The translations under genes and the position numbers were made by a program. Positions 37,166 through 51,491 of a stretch of 64,000 nt of DNA are shown piece by piece (position 1 is the first letter of the stretch; every line of letters begins with the position of its first letter). The DNA comes from Ailurus styani. Lineage: Eukaryota > Chordata > Mammalia > Carnivora > Ailuridae. The DNA is taken from NCBI GenBank assembly GCA_002007465.1, contig LNAC01000108.1:1010399-1074398 (forward strand), in the 5' to 3' direction. A model generated the notes under the pieces. It was not told where the DNA came from. It did no database searches and saw only the letters and a program-made list of their open reading frames with translations.

Positions 37166-40100
37166 ACCTACAAAATACCATCCTGGTGCTTAGCACACAG
37201 TAATGTAGAAATCATACTTAACCATTAATAATGAAAAACATAATAAACATTCCCATTAAATATCATAAGACTAGATAAGAAGACTTCAAACCCAAAATGC
37301 TTAATCATGACTAACTGAAGTCTACAAATACGTGAAAACATGTAGACACATGAATCCCAACTAGAAACAAGGGCAAAAGAATTGAGAACTCGTGTGTCAA
37401 GTGGCGAGGCAGGTGTGGCGTAGAAACACACCCCTAGAGCGGTGAGCCAGGCCCACAGCCCAGGTCCTCCCGCTCCCACCCTGGCCACAGCCACACTTGC
37501 TAGGCTGTGAATCAGTGCAATGACAGCCACTTGGCTCAGGAGTGGGAGAGGGTGATGAAAGCCTTTCTGTGCCTGCCTTGGGCCGTGACAGGAAGTGAGG
37601 AACCCTAAGACTCAGCACCTTCTATGTGGAAGGTGCCAGATACCTCCCCTAATGAATAAATACACGACCAGAAGCTCTAATGAATTTCTGAAGAGAATCC
37701 ACCTTACCTCTTAAAACAACAGATCACGGTCCAGGACAGGATTCCCAGGGCAACAACAATGACAAAGGAAGCAATGATAACATACAACACGCTCCACTCT
37801 GCCGAGAGAAACAAAATGAAGAAGGCTGTGAAGACAGAGCCATGAGGGCAGCCTGGACTGCCCCAGCCTTGGCAGGTGGCTCGGCTCTGCAGACAAGGTG
37901 GTCTCCACGGCAGCCCAGGGCAGACGAGACCTTGCAACTATAGGCAGTTGAAGATTTCAACCTTCTGCACTATCCCTGCCGAGCCCGTGGGGCAGAGGGA
38001 CAGGCTGTAAGTAGCTTTCCCAGGAGGCCAGGGCGCCCAGAACCTGAGGGCTCCCACTGGGCTGCTACACAGAGGCACTCTAAAAAGCCAGGAGGCCTTG
38101 CAGCTGATCTGACTTAGGCTGCAGTTTGCACTCAGTCAGACTTAAGCCTGGTTCTTTGTACAAGCCCGATGCAGAACTGTGCTCTAACCCAGAGCAGCGT
38201 GGAGGAAGGAAGTAAAAATCCTCTGCGAACAGAAAATACACAGAGTTCTTCTCCTTGCTTGCTCATCTGCCTCGGAAACACCACCACCCACTTGCTCAAC
38301 TCAGAACTACGTTCAGCGCCAAAGCCGCTGGCACAGTGCCAGGCAGAAGACTCACCACAGTTGCTGTCTCCATCCCTCAGCTGCACCTTGATGAAGTTCT
38401 CCATCCAGAAGGGGTCACAGATACAGCGTTTGGTAAATGAATCACAGTGGCCATGGTCAGAACAGTTCAGCTGGCACGCTGAAAGCAGCGGAAAGGGGAC
38501 AGGTGGACAGGAGTCAGGCCCTGCCCTGTGGCCTGCGGTGCCCCTGCCCCAGGGCCTCTGCCAGCACACACGCCGCCTGCCTGCGGTGATGGTCATGGGC
38601 AGATCAGCCAGCAGCAGTGAGCAAGGCCACTGGCACACTCCGGCTGTCCTGCTTTGCTGCTGCTCCCTGTGGGCAGTTCTTAATCTCTCAGGGCCCACAG
38701 ACCCCTTCTGTGCATCACATAAATGCCAAAATACACAGCATTATGAAGGAAAGCAATGATATTGCACATGTTTTTGAAATACTTAAGAACATATAGTTTT
38801 AAGCTAATAATACATGTGTGTCTTTATAAAAACATTAAGTAACCAGACCTAGCAGCGGGTCTAACAACTGCCATAATTTTGAAGTAGAGATGAGTAAAAA
38901 TGACGTTTCGTCACGTAGTGTGCTACGAAATTACCTGTGATTTCTACTGCCTTAAAGTCACAGGTTCTGTTAATACTACAGGGGTTTTTGCCTACCTTCA
39001 TAATAGAGGGAAGTAATGAATTTCAGTAAGAGGTGGGTGAAAATAAAGATGTCATTTTCTTCCCATTCAAACTCTTAGCCCCTCTGACCACTGTCTCACG
39101 GGCCCACTGTCCCCAGAACCCCTGTACCCAGTCGGGACACTTTCAGGACACTGGCACTGGAGCCAAGTGATTCTCTCTAGCTCCTCTCCTAGAGAACAGA
39201 AGATGAAGCCTGAGGAGAGAGGGGCTGTGCAGAGCTGTGGGCCCAGGGTAGGCTCTTCTTCCCAGCTGCCCGGGATTACTCACTGACAGTATTGATTTCC
39301 AGGGCTCTGAATATCAGAAAATCTGCTTTTTGCTTCCGCAGCTCACTCTTGAGCATCGCTGCCACCTCATGGCCTTTGAAGATCTGGTGGGGAGGCTCGT
39401 TTTGAACAAAAAATACCATCTTGGTGCTGCAGAGACACGCGACAGTGTGAATGAGCAGAAGTCGTGAACAGCAGCGGCAGCTACGTTTGCTACAGAGCAC
39501 CTTCCGCTGTGCCAGACGCTGGGCCAAGTCCTAGATACTTTCTCTCCCCGCAAGCCAGTGAGAAAGCTGTTCTCCATGTCCTCTCCATTTCACAGAGGAC
39601 AGCATGGGCTGGGAAGGGTTAAGTAACTTGCCCAGGGTCACACAGTTAATTATGGCAGAGCCAAATTCCAATCCTGAGATGTCTAACTCCAAAACCTACA
39701 CTTTCAGAAATGCCCTAAGCTGTCCCAGGTCACAAGAGGACCAATTCCAAACCAGTGACTAGAGGTCAGGAAAATGGGGATTTGTTTGGTTACCCTACAT
39801 CTCTGCTGTCAGCCTTTTAACAGCTAAGACTGTGGTGTGGTGCTGTTGGGTTTGTGTCTAGGTTACCTATTAGACAAACCACAATGCTCTGAAAAATGTC
39901 TGTTGTCAGACAGCATCAAAGCATTATCCATGGGAGCGCCTGAGTGGCTCAGTCAGTTAAGCGTCTGCCTTCAGCTCAGGTCATGATCCGGGGGTCCTGG
40001 GATCGAGCCCCGAATCGGGCTCCCTGCTCAGCGGGGAGTCTGCTTCTCCCTCTCTCTCTCTCTCTCTGCTGTTGCCCCTACTCGTGCTTTCTCGCAAATA

Positions 40101-43100
40101 AATAAATAAAATCTTTTTAAAAAGCGGATAATCCATGGATCAAAACAGCCAAATGATCACTGCTACAACAGCAACAAGGAAGACACTACACAGTGGTGTG
40201 GTTGGTACAAGACTATGCTACCCCATGTCCAGAATCTGTTTGCTTTTCTGTCAGTTTCTGTCCAAGGCAGACCATGTTTGACCTCACATTTATGTGGGCA
40301 CAAAGTCTGTTCTCTATGCCTTGGTCTTTATTTCAGGGAGCCCACTTGACTCCACGTCACTCTCACAGCAAGCCTCTGCAATCAGTGAGTTACACTGGGC
40401 TATAAATGCATCCAATATAGTGATCCCCTTGGCACACAGGGTGGCTACTGCAACCCCGAGACCCTGGATCAGTTCCTTCCAGTAAACCAGCCTCGATTTA
40501 TCCCAAAGTGTCCTACACATAGCAGCATTTCCCATGTGCGGCATGACATCAAAGGTTGGGAAGCACTGTCATAAAAGACTTTCTCCAAGTTTGCTGCATG
40601 GTGAGACTAACAGTGGGGTATTATAAATTCCAGAATCAAGAAACAAATCTTTGCCAAAAAAGTTCTGTGGTCCATTTCTCATTATTTTCTCCCAGTTACC
40701 TAATCCATGCTGATAGTTTCAATTTCTCTCTCTATACCAGTAACCCTCAAATCTTCACCTCCTCTCCCCTTGTCTCTCCTGAATGACCACAACTACATCT
40801 ACAAAAGCTTGCCAGAATACCCACCCCATATCTCTCCTAGGCACTTCCAATCCAACAGGTCTCAAACTTAAAATAACCACCAACTGAGCACTCTCTATGT
40901 GGTGGGGACTATATAAATATCCTCTTATTTAATTCTCAGTAACAATCCTATAAAAGGGGACTAGCGTTTTTACAAGTGCATGCCAAGTTCAGAGTGGGGA
41001 AGTGCCTTGTTCATCATCCCAGAGCTGACACTAATGGGTTTGTCTGGTGTCAGCCCAGTGCTCTTTCCCATTGTCGTATACTCCCTCCACGCCCATCCTC
41101 CTCTGCAATTCCTCAACTAGGCCACTCAGTCCAAACCAGAAACCCAGAACCACTGTGATCCTGCATCCTCTTCCAGATGCAGTGAGAGCTAGTGTGCCAG
41201 CAAACCCTTCCAGCAGCACACCCGCTAACGAATGAGCCTTGCGTCTGCCCCAATTCCCACCAGCTTGGGTCAATCCAAGCAGCCATTCACCCTGTTCCTA
41301 CTCCCAAGTAGCCAGCAGGGCTTAAAAAGAAAGTCCTCATCATCATGCCCTGACCCAGTGAGCCCTGACTATGTGTTAGACTCACCTGGAGAGCTCTGAG
41401 ATTTCAGTGCCCAGAACTCACTCCAGACCAACTGAATCCTAGTCTTGGAGGGTGAGGTGCAGGTAACAGCATATTCACTAAAAACTCCAGGTGGTTCTGT
41501 CGTGTGGCTAGAGTTGGGAACCACCACTCTAATCGCATGTCTCTAACCTTGGCTGAGACCTCAATACTGCTCAAAGCCAACACCCTTTTCTGGAGCTCCT
41601 GTTCCCAACCTTTACCATTTTTCTCAGACTACCCACCTCCTTCTCACCTCCTCAAAGTAGATGGCCTTGCCTGCAGTTTCAGAGACAAAACCCAGCACTC
41701 TGGTCCCAACGCTCTCAAATGCCATTCTGTCTACCTCTAAAATCCATCCACACCATAGCCCATCTGCCTGCCCTTCCTCCCATCTCCAGAGAAAGTGCTG
41801 CTGCTTCTCCACCCACAGCTGGTCCTCCAGACCTGCCCCCATTTGGAACCCACCTCCCCCGCCTCCACCTTCTACTTTTCCTCTGCACCTTCCCTCAGTC
41901 TATAAAAGTGCTCAAGTATTTCCTGTCTTTAAAAGGTATTCTTTCAATCTCCCATCTTATTTTCAGCACCAACCTCTTGTTACATTGACCATCTCTGTAT
42001 CCTCCAACCATGACATGAATTTGCCCTCTGTCCCCAACATCAAAGTAAAATGCTCTCACTGTAGTTCTAATGATTTCCCAATCAAAAAGCCAAAAGCTGG
42101 GGCGCCTGGGTGGCTCAGTGGGTTAAGCCTCTGCCTTCGGCTCAGGTCATGATCTCAGGATCCTGGGATCGAGGACCGCATCGGGCTCCCTGTTCAACAG
42201 GGAGCCTGCTTCCCCCTCTCTCTCTGCCTGCCTCTCTGCCTACTTGTGATCTCTATCTCTCTCTCTGTCAAATAAATAAGATCTTAAAAAAAAAAAAGCA
42301 AAAAGCCTGTTTTATATCCCCATCATACTCTTCCTCTGTGGCATCTGAATCCTTTGGCAGCTCCCAAATGTCAGCTGCACCCCCCACCTGCCAGCAGACT
42401 GCTCCCACCTGCTTTTCCTCCCCGTCTTTACTACTGGTTCCTAGTTTTCTTTGCTGGCTCTTCTTTCCTTGCCTCCTCCTTAAATACCGGGGTTCTCCGG
42501 CACGCCGGACGCTTCCCCAGTGTGACTCATCTGTCCTCATGTCTGTGATCCTGCCTGTGTGCAGTGACTCCCTATCTCTGGCTTTTTTTCCCACCCCCAG
42601 TTGCAGCCCGTAGTTGCCACTATCTGATGAAAGAACTCTCCATGTCACCCACAAGACACCCGAAATTCAACAGTCAAAATTGAACTCATTATCTTTTCTT
42701 CGAAACTGGTTCCTTCTGGATCCCTAACTTCAGTTAATGGCGTCCACCATCTATCCAGGCATACGAACCTAAAGCTAAAGCCTTGTGTTTGATGCTTCAT
42801 TCACCTTCATTCCCAAAGGATCCCCAAGTCCTTCTGATTTACCTCTGTCTTTTCATTTCTTCTCCTCTTCTGTTATTCCAGTGCCACTACTTTAACTTAG
42901 GTTTTATTACCTTTTTACTAGACTAGTTCTAGGCTCCCCAACTTTGTGTCCCTCCCTATTTTGGTTTAGCCTCCACAGTACTGGTCTTCCTAAAACGAAA
43001 CAAAAACCCAATTTCCTTGCTTCAAAAACAAAACAAAAACTTCACACCTATAAAACTTGAGTCCTCCCCTTCCCAAACTTTTATAAAAACGAAACTCCTT

Positions 43101-46100
43101 GGCTTACTTGTGACTGTTCTCCACCTGTACAGCTGGTCTCATCTCCCACCTTGTCCTGGGGCCTAGGAAGTGCTCCGAACCAAAGAACTTCTTCCAGAGG
43201 AAACTCTGTACTTTCATACCACAGGACCATGGCTCATGCTATTCCCCTATTGTGAATTTCCTCTGAGTCTTTCCACGGTTGCTCCGTAGAAAATCTTTGG
43301 ACCACATCCTGCCCCTACTCCTCTGGAAGAATTCATTTGCCTTGCCCCTGTGTCTCCGTGATACCAGTCTGTCAAATTCAACCCATACTGATGTTATGTT
43401 TACCCTGATTGTCTTCCCTACTAGACTATGGCCTTCAAACCAGTGGACCTCTTCTGACCTGGTACCGTGATACCCTGGTACAAGAGCTAGTACTGAGTAT
43501 GTGCTAGAAGAGACACGTTCATTTATAAAACGGAAACCATGAGCAGTTCTTGGTCAGTGAGCCCACCCTTCTCTATCTACCCACACTACTTCTCAGTTCA
43601 ATCAGGAAGCCCAGGGGGCCCCTGGTCTTGCCTTTTCGCCCCCCGTTCATTGCCCAGCTACCTCTGCTCCGTGTACGGCTGAATCTTTTGCACAATGATG
43701 TCGGAATCCAGCACCCCCAGGAGGACCCCAATCTGGCGGATGAACATCCCCTTCAGCCTCTCAGTTAGCTGACTGACGTTGACATCCAAGATGATCTCCA
43801 CCAGGTGGTTTTTCCTGGGATCTGGAAAGCACGTGGATCAGTCATGGCTTTGGAATGAGGAGAGTGAACACAGACCTGTCACTGTGCATCCGTTCTGGCA
43901 CAGGAGCGAAAGCAGTGAGAACATTCAGGAATGCAACTGACCTCCTGCAAGTGGAAAGGGACTGGGCTGAACTGCTAATGCAATCTGGCACTGGTGTGGA
44001 GAGCTCTGTGCCAACCCAACAACTACCACGCATGAGCTGGGCACCCGGCCATAGCAGGGAGGCCAGAGGTTTGTGGTGAAGGGAGTAGGGAAGAAGAACA
44101 CTTCGAGGCCTGGTCTAAAAGCTTCTGCCCTGGGGCGCCTGGGGTGGCTCAGTTAGTTAAGCATCTGACTCTTGGTTTTGGCTTGGGTCATGCTTTCAAG
44201 GTCATGCAGGCATTGGGCTCCCCACTCATCAGGGAATCTACACCAAAGTTCTTGCCCTCTACCCCTCCCCCCACGCTCTCTCTCTCAAATAAATAAGTAA
44301 AATCTTTAATAATAATAATAATAAAAGCTTTTGCCCAGTTGGCTTTGCTGAGCCCTCCAGGCTAAGCAGGGGATATCTACAATCTCTCCTGATCCACATC
44401 TGATTTTCAGTGACTTGCTGTGCTTTGTCTACAACAATGGGAGAGCAAATGGCCATCTCAACAATCTTATTGATAATGGAAATGCATCAGCCCTACAGGT
44501 TTGAAGACAGTAAACATGAAAAAATATCCAGGTGGTCAAGAAACAAGGACTTCCCTAGAGCAGTATCAGAGCTGCACAATGTTTTTGTAACACTAGAACT
44601 GGGAGACCACCATCCTTCATTTCTGATTGTGTCCTAGAGACTGCTCTGTACTTGAAAGTTAAAAGTGATTATTCAGAATACTTTATTCCCATAAATGGAT
44701 GCACCATTTGCCTGTTCTGATGTATCATTTACATAATTAGTAGACTATCTGTGATCTGATTTTAAACACAGAAGAGACTTTATAGTGTCTTGGCTGTTGT
44801 CCTTCATAGAGGTAGGACAAGGACTAGAAGACCTGCCAAGATCCCTTCCCATCTAAGACATCTGTACATGAGCTTGGCCTATATAACAAAGAATAGATTT
44901 AAAGTTAATACCTTCTCATTAGATGCTCAGGAATTTATAAAACTCTACCCCACCCGACACTCCTTCCCTAATACCAAATCAGCCTCAAAGCAAAATAAAA
45001 ACACGGTTCTATTTAAGAAAGAAATTTTATTTCTGCAAATCTGAAAAACGTAAAGGACACCAGTTACTTTACCTTCCCTGGGCTGTCAGATAAAGCCTGA
45101 AGCTCAACTTATAAAAATAAGTTGTTTTCTGCAGCTGGGTGGTGATGAGACATCATGACTCAAGTTATTCCTGTGCTCAGATTCCCGAAGCACCCAGAGC
45201 CCTCTCTCATCCATCACAGGGAGAGGAGGGAGTGCTGGGCCAGGGGCACAAGGGCCTGGCTCTGACACAACTACTGTGTGACGCTGAGCAAGCCCTGCCC
45301 TCTCTGAGTCTCAGTTTCTCCATGAGAGATTGGGGGCGGGGGGTGTCCATACTCCTGCGTGGGGAGGAGAGGTACTGTTGAAACAGTCTCCAAGGATTTT
45401 TCAGCTTGGGGTTTCTAGAGTGTTTAGAAACTGGCTTTGCCACTTGTTTCCGTCCTCACTGTGGGGAAGGGGCCCAGGACTGAGGTCCTGCTGGGCCAGG
45501 CCATCACTCCCAGCCAGTCCCAGTGCTAGATGAACTCACCAGGCTTCACCTCCACGGTGGTCCGAGCCACGTCACTCTCCCCCTTTGCATCGGTCACGTG
45601 CAGGTGAAACGTGTAGGTGCCCTCGACCAGGTTGGAAAGAAAGAGGATCGGATGGTGGTCAGAGTGATTTAGCACCTCCTGTGGGGTTGAATAACATGGC
45701 TACACTGAAGGACAAAACCACACTCTTATGGGGTCGGGTGCTGCTTCTGTTATAACTAAGCCCCCTCTGGGCAGCTCCTGCTTTGTAACAGCTCTGCAGC
45801 CCACTGCTGCAAGATTAGGGCACCCTAACTTGCAGAGTGATGCTAGGTAAGTCATTTGGGTTCCCTGAATTTCAGAGGAAAATCTAGGTTTGACACAAGA
45901 GCCCCCTTGTTGAAATGGATCCTGGAATGTTTGGCTCAGCCGCCTCTCCCCATCTCATCACCTTGATTGACCCTGTATAGCTCTCCGGTTCCTGGCACTT
46001 ACCCCTGCTGCTGGGCTCCCCTCATCTCGGGTCCAGAGGTAGCTGACTATTCCCTTGTCATCTGAGGACTTGGAGCCGTCCAGCTCTGCTGTGTCCGTGG

Positions 46101-49100
46101 GCAAGGTAATCACCACATTCCCAGTTATCTTGGCTATAGGTGGTTTGTTTATTTCTAGCCAAAGAGATATCAATGAAACAACATTCTGGAAAAGAAAGAA
46201 TGCTGCTTCATGATGCTTAGGGGGAAAATTAACATCAAAAGTATCTGAAATGTGAGAAAACTATTATTTTCTCTATCCAAGCCAGCACCTAACAGTTCAG
46301 CGGGGGGGTTTCTGACAATGAACTAACTTTCAATTAGTTGGGGGTTAGGACCCAGTGAAGACCAGGCTTCGGTTCCCTCTCTCCATGCTAAATAAAACCC
46401 AGCCTGGACCAAGGAGCTCATGACTAACAGTATAGATGTGAAGCCACCAGGGTCCCAGGTCCGGAGGCCCCAGTCCCACCCAGAGAAATGTCCCTCTGAC
46501 ATCGCCCAGCAAAGAGGGCTGAGTCTTCTCCCAGGGCCTCCTAGCAGCTTTCCCGCAAGGGTTCCACATCTCTCCTCAGGAAGCAGGTAATGACTGGAGA
46601 CAGAGACCCCAACTGGGCTGAAAAGCTTTCAACTTTAGGTTTCATGCAGCTGATACCACACATTCTCTTCACAATATGGCCTAAAAGTGTTCTATTTTCA
46701 ACATCTTTAATTCCTTAATACTCTAACAGAAAAAAAAAAAGACCTCTCTTCCCCTGGGCCCCACCTGCAACCTTGTTTACTCAGGTGTGCAGTCTCTATC
46801 CACTGAGCATGGGATACCCTACCAGGAGTCACCTGTGTGCCTCTCATCCGCTTATAGCCCTCCCCCAGGGCCATCGGCGGTCTGGGCCTGCAAACCGCAG
46901 CAAGCCCATGGACTGCTGCCTTGAGCTGGCATCCGCAGGCTCACGGAGGAGCACAGGAAACTACAGAGCAGGACAGTCATTCTAAGGCCTGACAGCAGGT
47001 GTCACTGCAGCCAGCAGGAGAGCCACAGAAACCCCAGGGCTTAGCAGCAGAGGCAAAATAAAAATGCAAAGGAAAAAACCAAATTCTTTCCCTATTCAAC
47101 TGAGAAGGAAGGTAGGGGGGGACTACTCCCAATTAAAGGTTGTTTTAGAAAAGCACGTAACAGCTGCCCTTCTCCCCAATTTGCCCCCCCACCCCTTATC
47201 TCTTATCAATTTCTGCTGCCAAAAAAAACGATGCCCGATTCCTCAGGTATCTCACCCAGAGGCTGCACCAACCCAAGGGCAGGAAGGTACCTTCTTTGAC
47301 AATAACATTCACAGAGCTCTGGCTTTGCAGGTTCCTCTCATCTTTGACAGTCAAGGTGAACACGTAGGTTCCTACTTGTAGCCCTGTCACAGTGGCAACA
47401 CTGCTGTTAGCATTCTCAAGCTGCACGCCATCGGGTCCCCTGGACAAAGACAGAAACCAGAGGGTGGAGTTGTACCTATCTGCTGTTCTCCTGTCCCTGA
47501 CTCAGCAGGAGCAGACCAACTACTGTTTCCCAGACCTTGAGAGGGCATGTTTAAAAATATTCCATTTGGACAGAGTGTCACTTGGCCCCAAAATACAGGC
47601 TACCCTGCTGATCAGAAAATTCCATTCACCAGCTTTCAAACACGTCTGGCTTTATCCTTTCTATGAGTTTCTAGAACATTCAAACTCTTTGCCGTTCCAG
47701 TTTGTAAAAGGAAGAAAGTGCTCTGAACAGGTCTCTAATCAAAAGAATGATTTCAGAGTGATGTTTCTGAAAAGCATTTCTGGCCCAGTAGTTGGTTCAG
47801 CTCTTGCCAGCAAAGGAGCAAGATGCGTTTCTTAATCACATGCCAAACTCCCTCCTACTGAAAAGTCAAGGAAAGGAAATGGGCCAAGGCTGCAGAGGAA
47901 CTCTCATCAAAACCATCCTCTTCTTAGCAGCTCTAAAGGCAAGCTCCCTGCAGCTCCTGGACAGGGGCCACAGAGGACCCTGGACACCCTGCAGCCTTCC
48001 TCCTCCCCTGTGGCCTCACACAGCAGCCTGCAGCCAGGGAATGAGCTCTGTGCCAACAGCCAGGCACAGCTCTCCACATTTCAAGGAGCAGAATGCCCCA
48101 GAGTTTTCCTTAAAATTACAGGATGACCAGAGAAATCTGCAGTCTCCCAGGTTTTGCTTTGTTTTGCTGTTTAAATCTATAATCTCTGGTCCTAGTCATC
48201 CCTCCTGAAGCAGATTCTCCTCCAAGAAGCTACTCTCAGCATTATTTCTGCCATAGGCACTAGTGAAACTCAGCTGACGGTTTATCAGCCGTGTCTTCAA
48301 CAAACAGTTATAATTCAAACATACAGGGCTGAGGAAGACTTGGTTCTCCACAAGAGATGAGAGCTGAGGAAAAGAATTTCTAGAATCCAACTCAACAATC
48401 ATAATTAAAGTCGTTTCTACAGTCAAATTATAGCCTCTTCCCACCCATTTCTAATGCCGTAATCGAAAACGAAAACGAAACAAAGAGCTCAGTCTGTCCT
48501 GTGGTTGCTACCTTTGGAAACTAAGAATGCTTTTAACTCTTCCTTAGAATTCTTTTGCTTCCCGTGGGATCCTGCATATAATCTGAGTTCCATTTGTTAT
48601 GGTTTAAAGGAGCTGAAAGAAACTGTGAGAACCAGAAATGGTTCGATTAGGTAATTCCAGTTTAATTAGTATTATTTTGGCTAGTGCCTTTGGCCTCTCA
48701 CTAACATAATTGGTAAATGGTGTCTTTAAGGAAACAATAACAGAGCAATGCTTTCATTGTGCAGATGAATTTTCAATTCTCTGTAATAGCTGTTCTGCCC
48801 CATCCCCACTGTCAGCCTTACCCAGTTAATTTTGAGCAACGGTATTTTTCTGCTCCATTACCCCTTCCATCCTGCCTCTCAAGTGTAATTAAACTAAGCA
48901 TTTCGGCAGATGGATTGTACCTTTAAAAGCACCAGGACCACAAAGTACTAACTGGAGACTAGCTGATGCTGATAGCAAGCATTGTTTTTTTTGCTTACAA
49001 CAATTATTTTCTATCATTTTCTTAGAGTTGAAGTTTAGGATTGCTAACATTTCTTTCTCAGTCATCCCCCTTGGATAAGCCAGTAAGAGCAAGTGAACTC

Positions 49101-51455
49101 CTAAAAGCAAGTGAGACCTTGCTTTCAAAGGCCTGGAGATGTTGCATCAGTAAGGGTTTTGCGTCAGTACTCACTGTGTTTTCTCCCAGAGATAGGAGAT
49201 AATTTTCTGATCATCAGAGCTTTTGCTGCCATCGAGGGTTGTGCTGTCCACAGGAAGGGTCAGCTCTTTATCTGGGCCTGCATCTGCCTGTGGAGGCTTG
49301 TTGTTTTCTAGAAGACAGAGACACAGGTCAAAAGCAGGCAGTTCTGCTGTGAAAGGAAAGGAACTAACCGGGACATATGTTCTGGAAGACATGAGAACTC
49401 TGCCTCTCTGCCACAAAACTATCAGAGACTATGGGTCAGGGAGCTCACGATGAAGAACGTAAGACTGAAACCTTTTTATAAGAACACAGCAGAACATAAT
49501 GCAGTTGTAATGCCATGCTAAATTTGAGACGCAATACTCTCCGTGTTCAAAAGAGAGGATCTGAGTAATAAGGTAGGGCTTTCTTGAGGAAGTGGGCTTT
49601 AAGCTGTCCCTTAAAGGCGATGGGAGGATTTGGAATAACAGAGACTATCTACTATGTCCCTCTGAAAGCACAATAACAAGCCACCGGCAAGGCCACAGCT
49701 GAGGTTGTGAAGTCCTCTCACTACCTCTGAAATAAGCACTCAGAATGGACAACCACGGTTGCCAGGGGCCCGTGGACTGCCGCCTCCCACTCCAGCGTTG
49801 TAAAGCTCAGAACCTAAACCCTCTTGTCCCACACAGTGCAAGGGGCTGGCCAGAAGGGCCTGCATGATAAGGCTGGAACTTACCAGGCTGCACGATAACA
49901 GTCACCTGGGCGGTGGCCTGCTGTCCTGTGGTGTCCGTCACTGTGAGCTGGTAAGTGTAGTCTCCTTCTTGCATGGCAGAGAGTTGCAGGGTTGGGGTTC
50001 TAACTCCCTACATGTATAAATATAGACAAGTGGGAAAGCAGACTCCCAGAATCACAACGTCACACAAGTGCTTCTCTGGTCTAAATGATGCACCTAGTTT
50101 TCTAAAGCTAGTGTGTGCGGCATCAGACACTGTGGGACATCCTGTTAAAAGTAAAAGGCTCCCCTTTCAAGGGAACAACCTTCCCTGACAGCAGCAGTTT
50201 CAAATAAAGTCCGAGTTCTCACAAGGGAGGGAAATACAGGAAAATGTGCACAGATAACCAAGTTCAGTCTTTATGACCCAAGCCAGAAAGGAGGCCAGGA
50301 GTGTAGAATAAAATAACACACTTTTAAAACCATGTTCTTCCTGCTGAGGCCACTCAGTGATCTTAAGTACAGCTGTCTCAGGAGCACGTGGCAGCAATGG
50401 CAGATGCCATGCCGTCCTCAGCCGGGTTGTGCGGATTCTGAAGCAGCAGAGAAACCAAACAGGATAGCTAAACAAAAGCCAGGTGAAATGTGAGCTTTAA
50501 CTCAGGCTTCCAATTTGGAAACACACAGTGTCAGAAGGAACATTATACATAATGTAGGGCAAACTTCCAAGGAAGGAACTTCCTCTAGAACAGTGGACAA
50601 AACCTGGCAGCCTCTGGGCTGAATCCAGCTTGCAGACATTTTGTTTGGCCTGTGGTGTCTTAAAAGCTGGAAATTTTCTTTTCTTTTCTTTTCTTTTTTT
50701 TTGAAGATTTTTTTTTAAGGTTTTATTTATTTATTTGAGAGAGAGAGTGAGAGAGAGCATGAGAGGGGAGAAGGTCAGAAGGAGAAGCAGACTCCCCACG
50801 GAGCTGGGAGCCCTATGTGGGACTCGATCCTGGGACTCCAGGATCATGACCTGAGCTGAAGGCAGTCGCTTAACCAACTGGCTACCCATGCATCCCTGAA
50901 GATTTATTTTTAAGTCATCGCTACACCCAACGCAGGGTTCAAACTCACAATGCTGAGCTCAAGAGTCACATGCTCCTCTGAGCGGGCCAGGTGCCACAGA
51001 AGTTGGAAATTTTCATACACAGGTCTAGATTTCTGGGTTTTTTTTCTTGAAAAGCTGGCCTCTCTCAGAATACTGGGACAATGTTTCCATGTGGAAACAA
51101 CTCGCTGGAGCTGAGCTGCAGCGGACCACTTCAGTCAGGAGTTATGTTGTCTGGTTTGCCACAGGCACTATTCAGTTTTATTTACTTATGTTACCTGCCT
51201 GGTGACAGATCTACTCTCCAACATATCTCCAGAGAGAAGATGCTCACCATCTAGCCGGCCAGGCTACTCCAATTTGTAGTAGAGCTCATTAAGATCTGCA
51301 ACCTTGTATCATGATCTCAAGGTCATAAGATGAAGCCCTGTTTAAGGCTCCATGCTGAGTGTGGAGCCTGCTTGAGATTCTCTCTCCCTCTGCCCCACCT
51401 CCCCGATCTGCCCACACCCCAATCACATGCGTGTGTGCGTGCTCTCTCTCTCTCT

Positions 51456-51491
<36 letters not shown>

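Larger units (their letters stand above)
39427..43661 (-). other. KIAA0319L intron between window exons 11 and 12
   Basis: Holds a MIR (39500-39690), a CAN-SINE (39932-40126), a MIR (40870-41060), a MER5-like element (41335-41525), L2-like stretches around 41550-42090 and 42310-43480, and a CAN-SINE (42098-42293). No coding signal. Confidence 0.65.
43822..45539 (-). other. KIAA0319L intron between window exons 10 and 11
   Basis: Contains a CAN-SINE at 44131-44322 and a short MIR near 45240-45350; the rest is not recognised. Confidence 0.65.

Noticed and set aside
38169..38759. 196-codon frame on the + strand
   Set aside because: Antisense shadow of the Cys-rich KIAA0319L exon.
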